From: an uncultured Bacilli bacterium
GTDB lineage: Bacteria; Bacillota_I; Bacilli_A; RF39; UBA660
Reading direction: 5' to 3'
DNA length: 64,000 nucleotides
NCBI GenBank assembly: GCA_934098485.1
Contig: CAKOOH010000007.1
Location: 1 to 64,000, forward strand
Below, one piece after another: positions 44,239 to 52,110 of this stretch. The stretch's first letter is position 1. Every line of letters starts with the position of its first letter. The notes under the pieces were generated by a model. It made no database searches and had not been told where the DNA came from. It saw nothing but the letters and a program-made list of their open reading frames with translations. The translations under genes were made by a program, and so were the position numbers.

Positions 44239-44267
44239 TTTAATCACCAGGTTATTTATTATAAAGA

Positions 44268-44296
44268 AAAAATAAACTCATTACAAGTTTATTTTT
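44268..44296 (-). terminator. Terminator of the rarA-gpsA operon
   Basis: AAAAATAAACT and AGTTTATTTTT form an 11-bp stem with a 7-nt loop, followed by T on the minus strand. Confidence 0.8.
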
Positions 44297-44307
44297 GATA
44301 TTTTTTA

Positions 44308-45276
44308 CTATTCTTTGTTAATAAGAAAGTTAATTAGGATATCGGGATTTTCATTATTAATAACAATTTTATATATTAAATCTATGACGGGCATTTTTAT
44401 TTTCTTAGTTTTAATAAGACTATGGATGGCTTTTAAGGTATAATATCCTTCTACGGTGTTACTTTTTAAATAGTCATTTGCTTTGACATAATCTTTTTGC
44501 CCAATAAAGTAGCCATAAGTATAATTACGAGATTTTTCACTGGTACAAGTGAGTATTAAGTCGCCAATGCCACCATAACTTAATATGGTCTTTTTACGGC
44601 CATTTAAGGATTTTATTAAATTTTTAATGTCATGCATAGATTCAACTAAAAGAAAACTTCTTGTTGATTCGTGGTAGTTTAATCCGGCAATTATGCCAGA
44701 AGCAATGGCAATAACGTTTTTGATAGATCCACATAACTCTAAGCCGATCATATCTTTACTGGTTCTAATTTTAATGGTTTTACTTGCTAGTACTTTTTTA
44801 ATAATTTTATCAGTTTCTTTGTCACTACTAGCAAGGGAAAAACCGATAGGTTCGAAAGATGCTAGATCAATGGCAAAAGAGGGGCCAGATAATATACTAT
44901 AATGTTTATTTTCTAAATTTTCTTTAAAGATTTCATGCACAAATTTATGAGTATTTTGTTCAATTCCTTTACTTCCGATACAAAAGATTTGCTTATTGTT
45001 AGAATAATTTTTGATTTTCTTTAAGCATTCATCAAGATATTTAGCACTTACCATTATAAATATGACATCTGCATTTTTTATGGCATTTTCATAATCAGAA
45101 GTAACGATCATATTTGAAGGGATTTTTATACCTTTAATAATTTCTATTTCGTTATTTTTTAATTTATTTTCTTTTTCTTTATTACTACAAAGTAGAGTAG
45201 TAGGGCATCCGTTTTTTAAAGTATTAAGAGCAATACTAAAACCAAAAACACCAGAGCCAACCACGGTTACATTCAT
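44308..45276 (-). CDS. gpsA: Glycerol-3-phosphate dehydrogenase [NAD(P)+]
   Basis: A 322-residue enzyme making sn-glycerol-3-phosphate for phospholipids and teichoic acids from dihydroxyacetone phosphate. VVGSGVFGFSIALN is the dinucleotide-binding loop, SGPSFAIDLA and ELCGSIKNVIAIASGI (catalytic Lys) are family motifs, and GGIGDLILTCTS is another signature. Length is normal. Its start overlaps the rarA stop as ATGA. Confidence 0.96.
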   Translation of the reverse strand: MNVTVVGSGVFGFSIALNTLKNGCPTTLLCSNKEKENKLKNNEIEIIKGIKIPSNMIVTSDYENAIKNADVIFIMVSAKYLDECLKKIKNYSNNKQIFCIGSKGIEQNTHKFVHEIFKENLENKHYSILSGPSFAIDLASFEPIGFSLASSDKETDKIIKKVLASKTIKIRTSKDMIGLELCGSIKNVIAIASGIIAGLNYHESTRSFLLVESMHDIKNLIKSLNGRKKTILSYGGIGDLILTCTSEKSRNYTYGYFIGQKDYVKANDYLKSNTVEGYYTLKAIHSLIKTKKIKMPVIDLIYKIVINNENPDILINFLINKE

Positions 45277-46472
45277 TTTTCATTCCTCATTTCTCGGTTT
45301 ATTTTATTGATATTATTTTCATAAGTATTATTTTTAGGATGATAAAAAACTTCATTTACGATATTATCTGGCAAGTATTGCTGCTTTACATAACTATTTT
45401 TATAATTATGGGGGTATTTATAATCTTTACTATTGGTTTTGATATGATTAGGTACTTTACCAGCTGATTTATTTCTAACGGCGTTTAAGGCAGCATCAAT
45501 TGCTAGATAAGCACTGTTACTTTTAGGAGATAGTGCCATTTCTAAAACTATTTCTGATAAAGGGATAATACACTCTGGGTATCCAACCCTGTTAGCAGCA
45601 TTAATTGCAGCATCGACTTTAGGACCAATACTAGGATTAGCAAGGCCAATATCTTCGTAGGCAATAACCGATAGTCTTCTAAAAATAATATCTAAATCGC
45701 CACCTTCTAAAAGGACAGCTAGATAATATACGGCAGCATTAGGATCACTACCGCGAATAGATTTTTGAAGGGCACTAATGGAATCGTAATAGTTTGTATC
45801 ATTTTTATCAATATAGATAACGGGCTTAGAGTTAATACTTTTAAGAACTTCTTCGGTTATTACGTGATTTTCAGAGCTATAATAAGCTATTTCTAAAAGG
45901 TTAAGGGCTGATCTAACATCTCCATTGGATGCTAAAATTATTTTATCTAAAAGGGCATCATCTATTTTAATATCTTCTAAATAGGTTTTTGCTTTTAAAA
46001 GGATTTTTTTGATATCCTCTTTTTTCGGCATTTTTACTTCAAAGATTTGACACCTACTTCTAATTGCTGGATTTATAGCGTGGTAGGGATTTGACGTTGT
46101 TAGGCCAATCATTTTAATTAAGCCACTTTCTAAATAAGGTAAAAGAATATCTTGTTTATCTTTATTCATACGGTGGATTTCATCGATAACTAAAATTAAT
46201 TCACCATACATTTTGGCTTCAGCAATCGCGATATCAAAATCATTTTTATTATTTACAACGGCATTTAGAAATTTTGATTTGATATTTAACTCACTAATTA
46301 TGGCATTTGCTATAGATGTTTTACCAGTTCCTGGAGGACCATATAAAATAAAAGAAAAAATAACTTTATTCTTAATTAAATTTGATAAAACTTTATTTTC
46401 ACCAATTAAATGATCTTCACCATAAACGTCTGCTAGTTTCGTAGGTCTTAACATATTTGCTAGAAGTTCCAT
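45273..46472 (-). CDS. rarA: Replication-associated recombination protein A (RarA/MgsA AAA+ ATPase)
   Basis: A 399-residue AAA+ ATPase related to clamp loaders. N-terminal LRPTKLADVYGEDHLIG, Walker A GPPGTGKTSIANAI, Walker B LVIDEIHRMNKDKQD, sensor GLTTSNPYHAINPAIRSRC, and the RarA C-terminal domain (YEDIGLANPSIG, PKSNSAYLAIDAAL). It acts at stalled forks. The neighbourhood with tcdA and 6S RNA is as in Bacillus. Confidence 0.95.
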   Translation of the reverse strand: MELLANMLRPTKLADVYGEDHLIGENKVLSNLIKNKVIFSFILYGPPGTGKTSIANAIISELNIKSKFLNAVVNNKNDFDIAIAEAKMYGELILVIDEIHRMNKDKQDILLPYLESGLIKMIGLTTSNPYHAINPAIRSRCQIFEVKMPKKEDIKKILLKAKTYLEDIKIDDALLDKIILASNGDVRSALNLLEIAYYSSENHVITEEVLKSINSKPVIYIDKNDTNYYDSISALQKSIRGSDPNAAVYYLAVLLEGGDLDIIFRRLSVIAYEDIGLANPSIGPKVDAAINAANRVGYPECIIPLSEIVLEMALSPKSNSAYLAIDAALNAVRNKSAGKVPNHIKTNSKDYKYPHNYKNSYVKQQYLPDNIVNEVFYHPKNNTYENNINKINREMRNEK

Positions 46473-46504
46473 TTTAAATCACCTTTAAGTATTATAACTT
46501 ATGT

Positions 46505-46533
46505 TTGCGTAATTTTAAAGGGCAATGTATAAT
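46505..46533 (+). promoter_or_regulatory. Promoter of the Xer recombinase gene
   Basis: TTGCGT at 46505-46510 and TATAAT at 46528-46533 with 17-bp spacing. It leaves a very short leader and overlaps an upstream in-frame ATG (46525), which is therefore not the start. Confidence 0.6.
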
Positions 46534-46545
46534 AAAAATGGTGGT

Positions 46546-47436
46546 ATGATGAATGATAATGTTCATAAGGAAAATAAAGAATTATTAAAAAAGTATAAAG
46601 AATATTTAGAACTTGAGAAAAATTATAGTCCTAATACAACTTCTTCATATATAAGGGATGTTAGATTATTTAGTGAAAAAATAAATATGAATTTGCTTGC
46701 TGCTGATGAAAAGACAATTAAAGATTATTTAAAAATTATAAGTGATCACTCTTCAAGAAGCGTTTCTCATGTACTTAGCTCTTTAAAATCTTTTTATAAT
46801 TATATGGAAAGACTTGATAAAATAAAGATTAATCCAGTTATAAATATAGATTATCCGAAACTTGATAAAAAGATACCAGAATTTTTAACTTTTGATGAAG
46901 TAAATAAATTACTTGATATAAATATTTTAAATGAGTATGATGCTCGTAATAAGGCAATTTTAGAACTTCTTTATTCTAGTGGCATAAGAATAAGTGAGCT
47001 TACTAGTATGGAACTAGCAAATGTTGATTTAGATGATTGCATTATTAGAATTATGGGAAAAGGTAGTAAAGAAAGAATTGTACCTTTAGGAGATTTTGCG
47101 ATTGATGCTCTTAGTAATTATATAAAGTATTATAGGCCTCTTTTAAATAAGAAAAATACTAGTTATGTTTTTTTAAATAATAGAGGTGGGGTTTTAACAA
47201 GACAATTTATTTTCAAGGTTATTAAGTTAGAGTGTCAAAAAAAGAATATTAAAAAGAAGGTATCACCGCATACTTTAAGGCATACCTTTGCTACACATTT
47301 ACTTAAAAATGGTGCCGATTTAAGGATTATTCAAGAACTTTTAGGGCATGAAAATATTGCGACTACACAGATATATACTCATATGACAAATGAGAGTTTG
47401 AAAAAAGATTATGATGAATTTTTTCCGAGAAGTTAA
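46546..47436 (+). CDS. xerD: Tyrosine recombinase XerC/XerD
   Basis: A 296-residue tyrosine recombinase with the N-terminal core-binding domain (YLELEKNYSPNTTSSYIRDV) and catalytic domain. All catalytic residues are seen: Arg in SSGIRISELTSM, Lys in MGKGSKERIVPLG, His-x-x-Arg in HTLRHTFATHLL, His in LGHENIATTQIY and the nucleophilic Tyr in IYTHM. It should resolve chromosome dimers at dif together with FtsK; a dif-like site lies 1.5 kb away. Either it is one of a XerC/XerD pair or a single-recombinase system; only one gene is in the window. ATG 46546 or 46549 may be the start. Confidence 0.92.
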   Translation: MMNDNVHKENKELLKKYKEYLELEKNYSPNTTSSYIRDVRLFSEKINMNLLAADEKTIKDYLKIISDHSSRSVSHVLSSLKSFYNYMERLDKIKINPVINIDYPKLDKKIPEFLTFDEVNKLLDINILNEYDARNKAILELLYSSGIRISELTSMELANVDLDDCIIRIMGKGSKERIVPLGDFAIDALSNYIKYYRPLLNKKNTSYVFLNNRGGVLTRQFIFKVIKLECQKKNIKKKVSPHTLRHTFATHLLKNGADLRIIQELLGHENIATTQIYTHMTNESLKKDYDEFFPRS

Positions 47437-47465
47437 AACCATTATTGTAAATATGAATGAAAATA

Positions 47466-47497
47466 AAAAGCATAGAAAACAACCATTCTATGCTTTT
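47466..47497. terminator. Bidirectional terminator between xer and the small basic-protein gene
   Basis: AAAAGCATAGAA and TTCTATGCTTTT form a 12-bp perfect stem with an 8-nt loop. Confidence 0.85.
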
Positions 47498-47531
47498 ATG
47501 TTTATAAGTAATATTATTAATGAAGAATTAA

Positions 47532-47639
47532 TTATTTATTTCTTGCATTATTTCTTGCTTCATTTTGGCACTTATTATTGTTACGCGCATTATTTCTTGC
47601 GTTTTCACGTGCTTTATTGTTTGCTTTTGCTCTACTCAT
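47532..47639 (-). CDS. Small basic Asn/Arg/Ala-rich protein, 35 residues
   Basis: A short gene read on the minus strand with a perfect Shine-Dalgarno (GGAGGT) 7 nt before its ATG and a strong terminator behind it. The product begins MSRAKANNKARENARNN and consists of repeats of the type A-R-N-N, with one Cys. It carries an excess of positive charge and is probably alpha-helical and nucleic-acid binding. I know no function for it. The plus-strand reading frame across this stretch lacks a ribosome-binding site and is not a gene. Confidence 0.75.
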   Translation of the reverse strand: MSRAKANNKARENARNNARNNNKCQNEARNNARNK

Positions 47640-47754
47640 AAATCTTACCTCCTATTAATAGTATGGACTTATAAAAGTTTATAATGCTTATATTTTTGGT
47701 AAATTCTTGGAAATAAATGGTTATATTATTTGATAAAAGAGTGTATATTTTATT

Positions 47755-48507
47755 ATGAATAATAATATTTTAATTCCATTTTTAATTAGTTTATTTGCTG
47801 GTCTTTCAACTATAATTGGCTATTTTTTTATTTATGCTAAACCCAAAAATATTCCTAAATTTATTGGGGTAAGTTTGTCTTTTTCAGCTTCGATAATGTT
47901 ACTAATTTCAGTATTAGAATTAATACCGGATGGTTTTTTCTTTTTAAAGAGTAAATATAATCTTATTTTGGCTATTTTAATGCTTATTTTAATGATTTTA
48001 ATCGGTTATGGTATAAATATATCAATTAATAAAAAAATAAGCAAAAAAGGGCTTAATTCATCAAATTTATATAGGGTAGGGATACTTAGCATGATTGCAT
48101 TGATGATTCATAACTTACCGGAAGGAATACTTACATTTTTAAGTAGTAGTGTAAATATTAATTTAGGACTTAAAATGAGTATTGCTATTATGCTTCATAA
48201 TATTCCTGAAGGCATTGCAATAGCGGTGCCAATATATTATGGTTCAGGATCTAAATGCAAAGCTTTTATAAATACTTTAGTAAGTGGTTTTTCAGAGCCT
48301 CTTGGAGCTATATTTGCTTATTTGTTTTTATACAAATATATGTCTAATACATTAATTAGCATAGTTCTATTATTTGTAGCGGGAATTATGATATCAATTA
48401 GTATTAATGACATTTTTAAGGAAGCAGAAAAGTATTCAAAAAAATATATTTTAATAGGATTTATTTTAGGATTAGTGATGATTTTGCTGACAGAATTTAT
48501 TTTATAG
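47755..48507 (+). CDS. zupT: ZIP-family metal transporter (ZupT-like)
   Basis: A 250-residue membrane protein with about eight helices. The metal-binding motifs are HNLPEGILTF in helix IV and HNIPEGIAIAVP in helix V, with SGFSEPLGAIFAYLF and NDIFKEAEKYS following. ZIP transporters of this type import zinc, iron or other divalent metals. Length is normal. No metal-regulatory site is visible nearby. Confidence 0.93.
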   Translation: MNNNILIPFLISLFAGLSTIIGYFFIYAKPKNIPKFIGVSLSFSASIMLLISVLELIPDGFFFLKSKYNLILAILMLILMILIGYGINISINKKISKKGLNSSNLYRVGILSMIALMIHNLPEGILTFLSSSVNINLGLKMSIAIMLHNIPEGIAIAVPIYYGSGSKCKAFINTLVSGFSEPLGAIFAYLFLYKYMSNTLISIVLLFVAGIMISISINDIFKEAEKYSKKYILIGFILGLVMILLTEFIL

Positions 48508-48963
48508 GCTAGTAGAGAAGGGGAGAAGTAGGGTAAACTCTAATGTTTATTGGTTTTATAAAAATCAATGGTATCCTCTAATAAAATAAAAAAAGTTTTA
48601 ACTTTAGGTAATTATAAATAGGATTATGAAAAAATAATAATTAATAAAAAATGGTCCATTATATAAATAATAAGTTTTATTTTATATACCTTAAAAAGTT
48701 GCACTCCCCCTACTTCGGCTTTTTAGAAAAGAGTAGTGATACAATTGTACGAAATTTTAATTCGTATTATGTATTATAAGGTTTAAGCTTATTATTAATA
48801 AAATATAAATATTAAATATAGATAAAATAAAAACTATAAATAGATTATAGTAGTAAACTTGGAAATAAATAAGATAAATTAATTTAAATTATTATTAAAT
48901 AGTTTTTAATTATTGAATGTGTAATAGTGTAATAATATTGGTTATTTAAAAAATATATATTCT

Positions 48964-48991
48964 AGTTAACATAATATACATTATAGGAAGT
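48964..48991 (-). other. dif: dif chromosome dimer resolution site
   Basis: Read on the minus strand, the 28 bp consist of the arm ACTTCCTATAA, a 6-bp centre TGTATA and the arm TTATGTTAACT. As I recall the Bacillus subtilis site (ACTTCCTAGAA, TATATA, TTATGTAAACT), 25 of 28 positions agree. The 11-6-11 layout is that of XerC/XerD core sites. It lies in AT-rich non-coding DNA near a Xer gene and where gene orientation switches. Confidence 0.85.
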
Positions 48992-49206
48992 TATATATTT
49001 TCTTTAAAAAGATGATTAGTTATCCATTTTATGTTGTTATTTAAAATTTATTAATTATGCATTTGATTAATTTTTATATAATTTTATATATAATTAATTC
49101 ATTATAATAATATTCTATTATTTATTATTATATTTAATATTACTTAAAATGATATAGATTATTTATTATCTTATTATGTAATTGGATATTAGTGATTATA
49201 AAGTAA

Positions 49207-49252
49207 ACTTCCCCTACTTTCATAAAATAAAACGATAGGGGAAGTGTTTTTT
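49207..49252. terminator. Hairpin with T tract at the 3' side of the HTH gene
   Basis: ACTTCCCCTA and TAGGGGAAGT form a 10-bp perfect stem with a 19-nt loop. A T run follows on the plus strand; on the minus strand, the sense of the adjacent gene, the T tract is interrupted. It probably terminates in both directions. Confidence 0.65.
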
Positions 49253-49257
49253 AAGTT

Positions 49258-50031
49258 TTAAGCACCACGAGTTTCAATTTCTGCCATTTTTTCTAAAAAT
49301 TCTGAAAAGTTTTCGGTTGTAACACTAGTATAACCTAATTCTTTTAATGCTTGAATTTTTAGGGTGTTTAACTGCTGAGTACGAGATAATTTTTCTTCAT
49401 TACGAGCCTCAATTTCTTTAACAAAGCGGTTGTGAGATTCAATTATCTTACTTTTTGAACCATTGCCACTAGTATATAGATTAAAGGCTGAATGTATAAT
49501 TCCTTCAAACATAAATTGTTTATCTTCATTAAATTTATATACATTAGGATTAGTAAATCCATTTAATTTACTTAAATACGCTAGTGTATACTTTATTTCA
49601 GGAACGTTATCAATAGCTTGTAATAAATGATAAATATATAAAAGTGCATAATAATTTTCTTCATGATTAGTTCCTTCTAATAATTTATCTTTTATTAAAT
49701 AAGATATGTCCCCTACTAATTGTTGTTCTTCTTTTTTTAGTCCTTTAAGATCTAAAAATTCTCCCTGATTGTTTTCTTTTAATGAATTAGTTAATCGATC
49801 TTCTACGGCTAATAAATAGTCAGTTGTTACTTTAACATTTTTAATAGTGTCTTCATCACCGTTTTCAATATCTAAAAGTTTCAAAAGAGCAATTTTCTTT
49901 TCTTTGGGCCATTTTGATAAACTTGGTAATTCTAAATAATTATAAACCATTTGTCTAGATACACCTAAATATTTGGCTAATCTAACCTTAGAGATGCCTA
50001 ATTCTTGTAATAATTCATTTAATGCATTCAT
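49258..50031 (-). CDS. HTH-type (XRE-like) DNA-binding protein
   Basis: A 257-residue protein. The N-terminus, LNELLQELGISKVRLAKYLGVSRQMVYNYLE, holds a helix-turn-helix at about residues 13-33 (written here as part of a longer stretch only in pieces: SKVRLAKYLGVSRQ is the recognition region). The remainder is an all-helical domain of unknown type, ending in a basic helical stretch. It could be a transcription regulator or a terminus-binding protein, given the neighbouring dif region; both are inference. The promoter is TTGACA and TATGAT with 18 bp between (50063-50092). Confidence 0.75.
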   Translation of the reverse strand: MNALNELLQELGISKVRLAKYLGVSRQMVYNYLELPSLSKWPKEKKIALLKLLDIENGDEDTIKNVKVTTDYLLAVEDRLTNSLKENNQGEFLDLKGLKKEEQQLVGDISYLIKDKLLEGTNHEENYYALLYIYHLLQAIDNVPEIKYTLAYLSKLNGFTNPNVYKFNEDKQFMFEGIIHSAFNLYTSGNGSKSKIIESHNRFVKEIEARNEEKLSRTQQLNTLKIQALKELGYTSVTTENFSEFLEKMAEIETRGA

Positions 50032-50062
50032 TAATATGCTTCCCTACTTTCTTTACACTTAC

Positions 50063-50092
50063 ATCATATCTCATTTTACATTTTGTTGTCAA
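50063..50092 (-). promoter_or_regulatory. Promoter of the HTH gene
   Basis: On the minus strand TTGACA (50087-50092) and TATGAT (50063-50068) with an 18-bp spacer. The AAAGTAGGGA just downstream is the ribosome-binding region and repeats a motif seen in the AT-rich region beyond the gene. Confidence 0.7.
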
Positions 50093-50134
50093 GAGAGTAA
50101 AAGAAAAAATCATTTAAATCATGATTTTTTACAT

Positions 50135-51241
50135 TTATAAATACCAAAGTTTTTCACCGTTATTCATTACGGTTTTGATAATGCCAGATCCTAAACATTG
50201 TTCTCCTAAATAGAAAACACAGGCTTGACCGGGAGTTACAGCTTTAACTTTAGATGGATATTTTACAAGAATTTCATTATTATCTAAATATTCTAATATT
50301 ACTTCATGATCTTCACCACGATAACGGAACTTAGCGGTGCAGAAAGTGTGTCTTGTTTGACATAAGTAATTTACATTATCAACGATGCAAGAATCAGAGT
50401 ATAAATACTTACTATCTTCACCAAAAGCAACATATAATATATTTTTCTTAACGTCTTTGCCGACAACAAAATGCTTTTCACTGTTACCAGATATTCCAAC
50501 ATTACGACGCTGGCCAATAGTATAATTCATTAAACCACTATGAGTACCAATGACTTTCATTGTATCAATATCTATAATATCTCCAGGATTAGGTTTTAAG
50601 TAATTAGAAATAAATTTTTGATAGTTTCTTTCACCGATAAAACATATTCCAGTAGAATCTTTTTTCTTTGCCGTTACAAGATTTAAATCATCGGCTATTT
50701 TACGAACTTCGGGTTTTATTAAATCACCGATGGGAAATAATACATTTTTTAAGTGCTCCTCAGATACTTGGGCTAAAAAATAAGTCTGATCTTTATTTAA
50801 ATCCACAGCACGGCATAAACGATTACCAATAATTCTAGCGTAATGGCCAGTGGCAACATAGTCGGCTCCTAGTTTTTCTGCTTCTTTTTTAAATAAATCA
50901 AATTTAATATATTTATTACACATTAAGTCAGGGTTAGGAGTTCTTCCTTTTTCTAATTCATCTAGAAAGTATTTAAAAACATAATCCCAGTATTCTTTGA
51001 CAAAATCAACACGGTGTAAGGGGATATTTAATTTTTTACATACTTCTAGAGCATCATTATAATCTTGTTCTTGCGGGCATATATTATTATTTAAATTAGG
51101 ATTACCTGATATATCATTATTAACTAAAGAATCCCAATTACGCATAAAAAGGCCAATAACTTCATAGCCTTGTTTTTGCAAAATGTATGCTGCGACAGAG
51201 GAATCAACTCCCCCACTCATTCCAATAACAACTTTTTTCAT
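50135..51241 (-). CDS. mnmA: tRNA-specific 2-thiouridylase MnmA
   Basis: A 368-residue PP-loop enzyme: VVIGMSGGVDSSVAAYIL is the ATP-binding loop, LFMRNWDS and NPDLMCNKYIKF (first catalytic Cys) follow, DLNKDQTYFLAQV and STGICFIGERNYQKFI (second catalytic Cys) are family signatures. It thiolates U34 of tRNA-Lys, -Glu and -Gln. The start is ATG 51241; GTG 51250 is less likely. Normal length. Confidence 0.96.
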   Translation of the reverse strand: MKKVVIGMSGGVDSSVAAYILQKQGYEVIGLFMRNWDSLVNNDISGNPNLNNNICPQEQDYNDALEVCKKLNIPLHRVDFVKEYWDYVFKYFLDELEKGRTPNPDLMCNKYIKFDLFKKEAEKLGADYVATGHYARIIGNRLCRAVDLNKDQTYFLAQVSEEHLKNVLFPIGDLIKPEVRKIADDLNLVTAKKKDSTGICFIGERNYQKFISNYLKPNPGDIIDIDTMKVIGTHSGLMNYTIGQRRNVGISGNSEKHFVVGKDVKKNILYVAFGEDSKYLYSDSCIVDNVNYLCQTRHTFCTAKFRYRGEDHEVILEYLDNNEILVKYPSKVKAVTPGQACVFYLGEQCLGSGIIKTVMNNGEKLWYL

Positions 51242-51305
51242 AAAAATCACATTTTTATTATAACAGTATTTTAATTAAAATTAAAGAAGTATGTGTTTTC
51301 ATTAA

Positions 51306-51896
51306 TTAATTAATTATAAAAGTAAAGATGCTTGCTAATTTATTTCCTATAAAATATAGTATGATATCATTAATAAAACATATGCTGATGGTGAAAGCAC
51401 ATTTTATTAATTGGCGAATAATAAGGTCTTTTTTGTTTTCTTTAATGTTTTTTAAAATTTTAAAAGCGTAATTTAGGGATTGCACTAAGAAATAAGTTAG
51501 GATGGCAATATATAAAAGTTTGCTAATGCCTGTAAAAATAAGAGAGTATGTAAATCCTTTAAATTTTTTATATTTTATAAAAGAAGTTATGAGAAATCCA
51601 ATAGATATTCCTTCATAGAAATAATAAAAAAGCACAAGTGGTAAACCTATAACACTTAAAGATAAGATTATCATTAGGGAAATAGTTATAAAGTGGTAGA
51701 TAATAGAATTTTGCTTGACGTTTGCAAGATTTGACAACAAACTTGTTAGTTCTAAGTTTATAGCATTTTTAGTGTTTGTATCTTGAATAAGATAAGCATA
51801 AACACCAATAAAGATACCGATTACAAAGAGCATTAGAAGAAATTTTGCGACGGTTTTACTACGATCATTAATATGAATTTTCAATTTATCACCCAT
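51306..51896 (-). CDS. SpoIIM-like membrane protein (DUF95)
   Basis: A 196-residue protein with about five hydrophobic helices: an N-terminal one after RSKTVAKFLLMLFV, a long extracytoplasmic loop, then GLPLVLFYYFYEGISIGFLI and others. The layout is that of SpoIIM/DUF95 proteins, which in sporulators take part in engulfment with SpoIID and SpoIIP. Those partners are not seen here, so another envelope role is likely. Confidence 0.78.
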   Translation of the reverse strand: MGDKLKIHINDRSKTVAKFLLMLFVIGIFIGVYAYLIQDTNTKNAINLELTSLLSNLANVKQNSIIYHFITISLMIILSLSVIGLPLVLFYYFYEGISIGFLITSFIKYKKFKGFTYSLIFTGISKLLYIAILTYFLVQSLNYAFKILKNIKENKKDLIIRQLIKCAFTISICFINDIILYFIGNKLASIFTFIIN

Positions 51897-51936
51897 TTAA
51901 CTTTATTACGGACTTTTATTTTTATGAATAATTTTG

Positions 51937-51942
51937 TATAAT
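51937..51942 (+). promoter_or_regulatory. -10 element of the 37-residue membrane protein gene
   Basis: TATAAT with TTG directly before it. The -35 is weak. Confidence 0.45.
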
Positions 51943-51964
51943 TATTTTATTGAGGTGAATTAAA

Positions 51965-52078
51965 ATGGCATATAGAGCAAAAAAGAAAAATATAGGTACA
52001 AAAATTTTTGTATGGGTGCTAGTTATTGCGATGGTAGCGAGTTTTGTAGGAACACTAGTATATTATATTTTTAGATAA
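51965..52078 (+). CDS. Single-pass small membrane protein, 37 residues
   Basis: A short gene with GAGGTGA 6 nt before its ATG. The product starts MAYRAKKKNIG, a basic head, followed by one membrane helix (IFVWVLVIAMVASFVGTL) and ends YYIFR. It resembles the DUF4044-type tiny membrane proteins of Firmicutes, but the family match is uncertain. It is followed by a terminator and lies between two minus-strand genes. Confidence 0.7.
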   Translation: MAYRAKKKNIGTKIFVWVLVIAMVASFVGTLVYYIFR

Positions 52079-52087
52079 GTATAAAAT

Positions 52088-52110
52088 AAAAAGGCTTTAA
52101 GGCCTTTTTT
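52088..52110. terminator. Terminator between the small membrane gene and the hydrolase gene
   Basis: AAGGC and GCCTT around TTTAAG, with A and T runs on the sides so that it can act on both strands. Confidence 0.65.

Larger units (their letters stand above)
48508..49257. other. AT-rich non-coding terminus region
   Basis: About 750 bp with almost no G or C except in short CCCCTAC/GTAGGG clusters near 48520-48535, 48706-48718 and 49208-49245. No reading frame of useful length with a ribosome-binding site is seen. It contains the dif-like site at 48964-48991. The likely role is the chromosome terminus. Confidence 0.7.

Noticed and set aside
47411..47641. 76-codon plus-strand reading frame after xer
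   Set aside because: It begins within xer, has no ribosome-binding site, crosses a strong terminator and is the shadow of the 35-residue minus-strand gene.
51306..51896. Evidence that the organism sporulates
   Set aside because: SpoVB-like and SpoIIM-like proteins occur widely in non-sporulating Firmicutes, and no spore-specific sigma factors or coat genes are seen.
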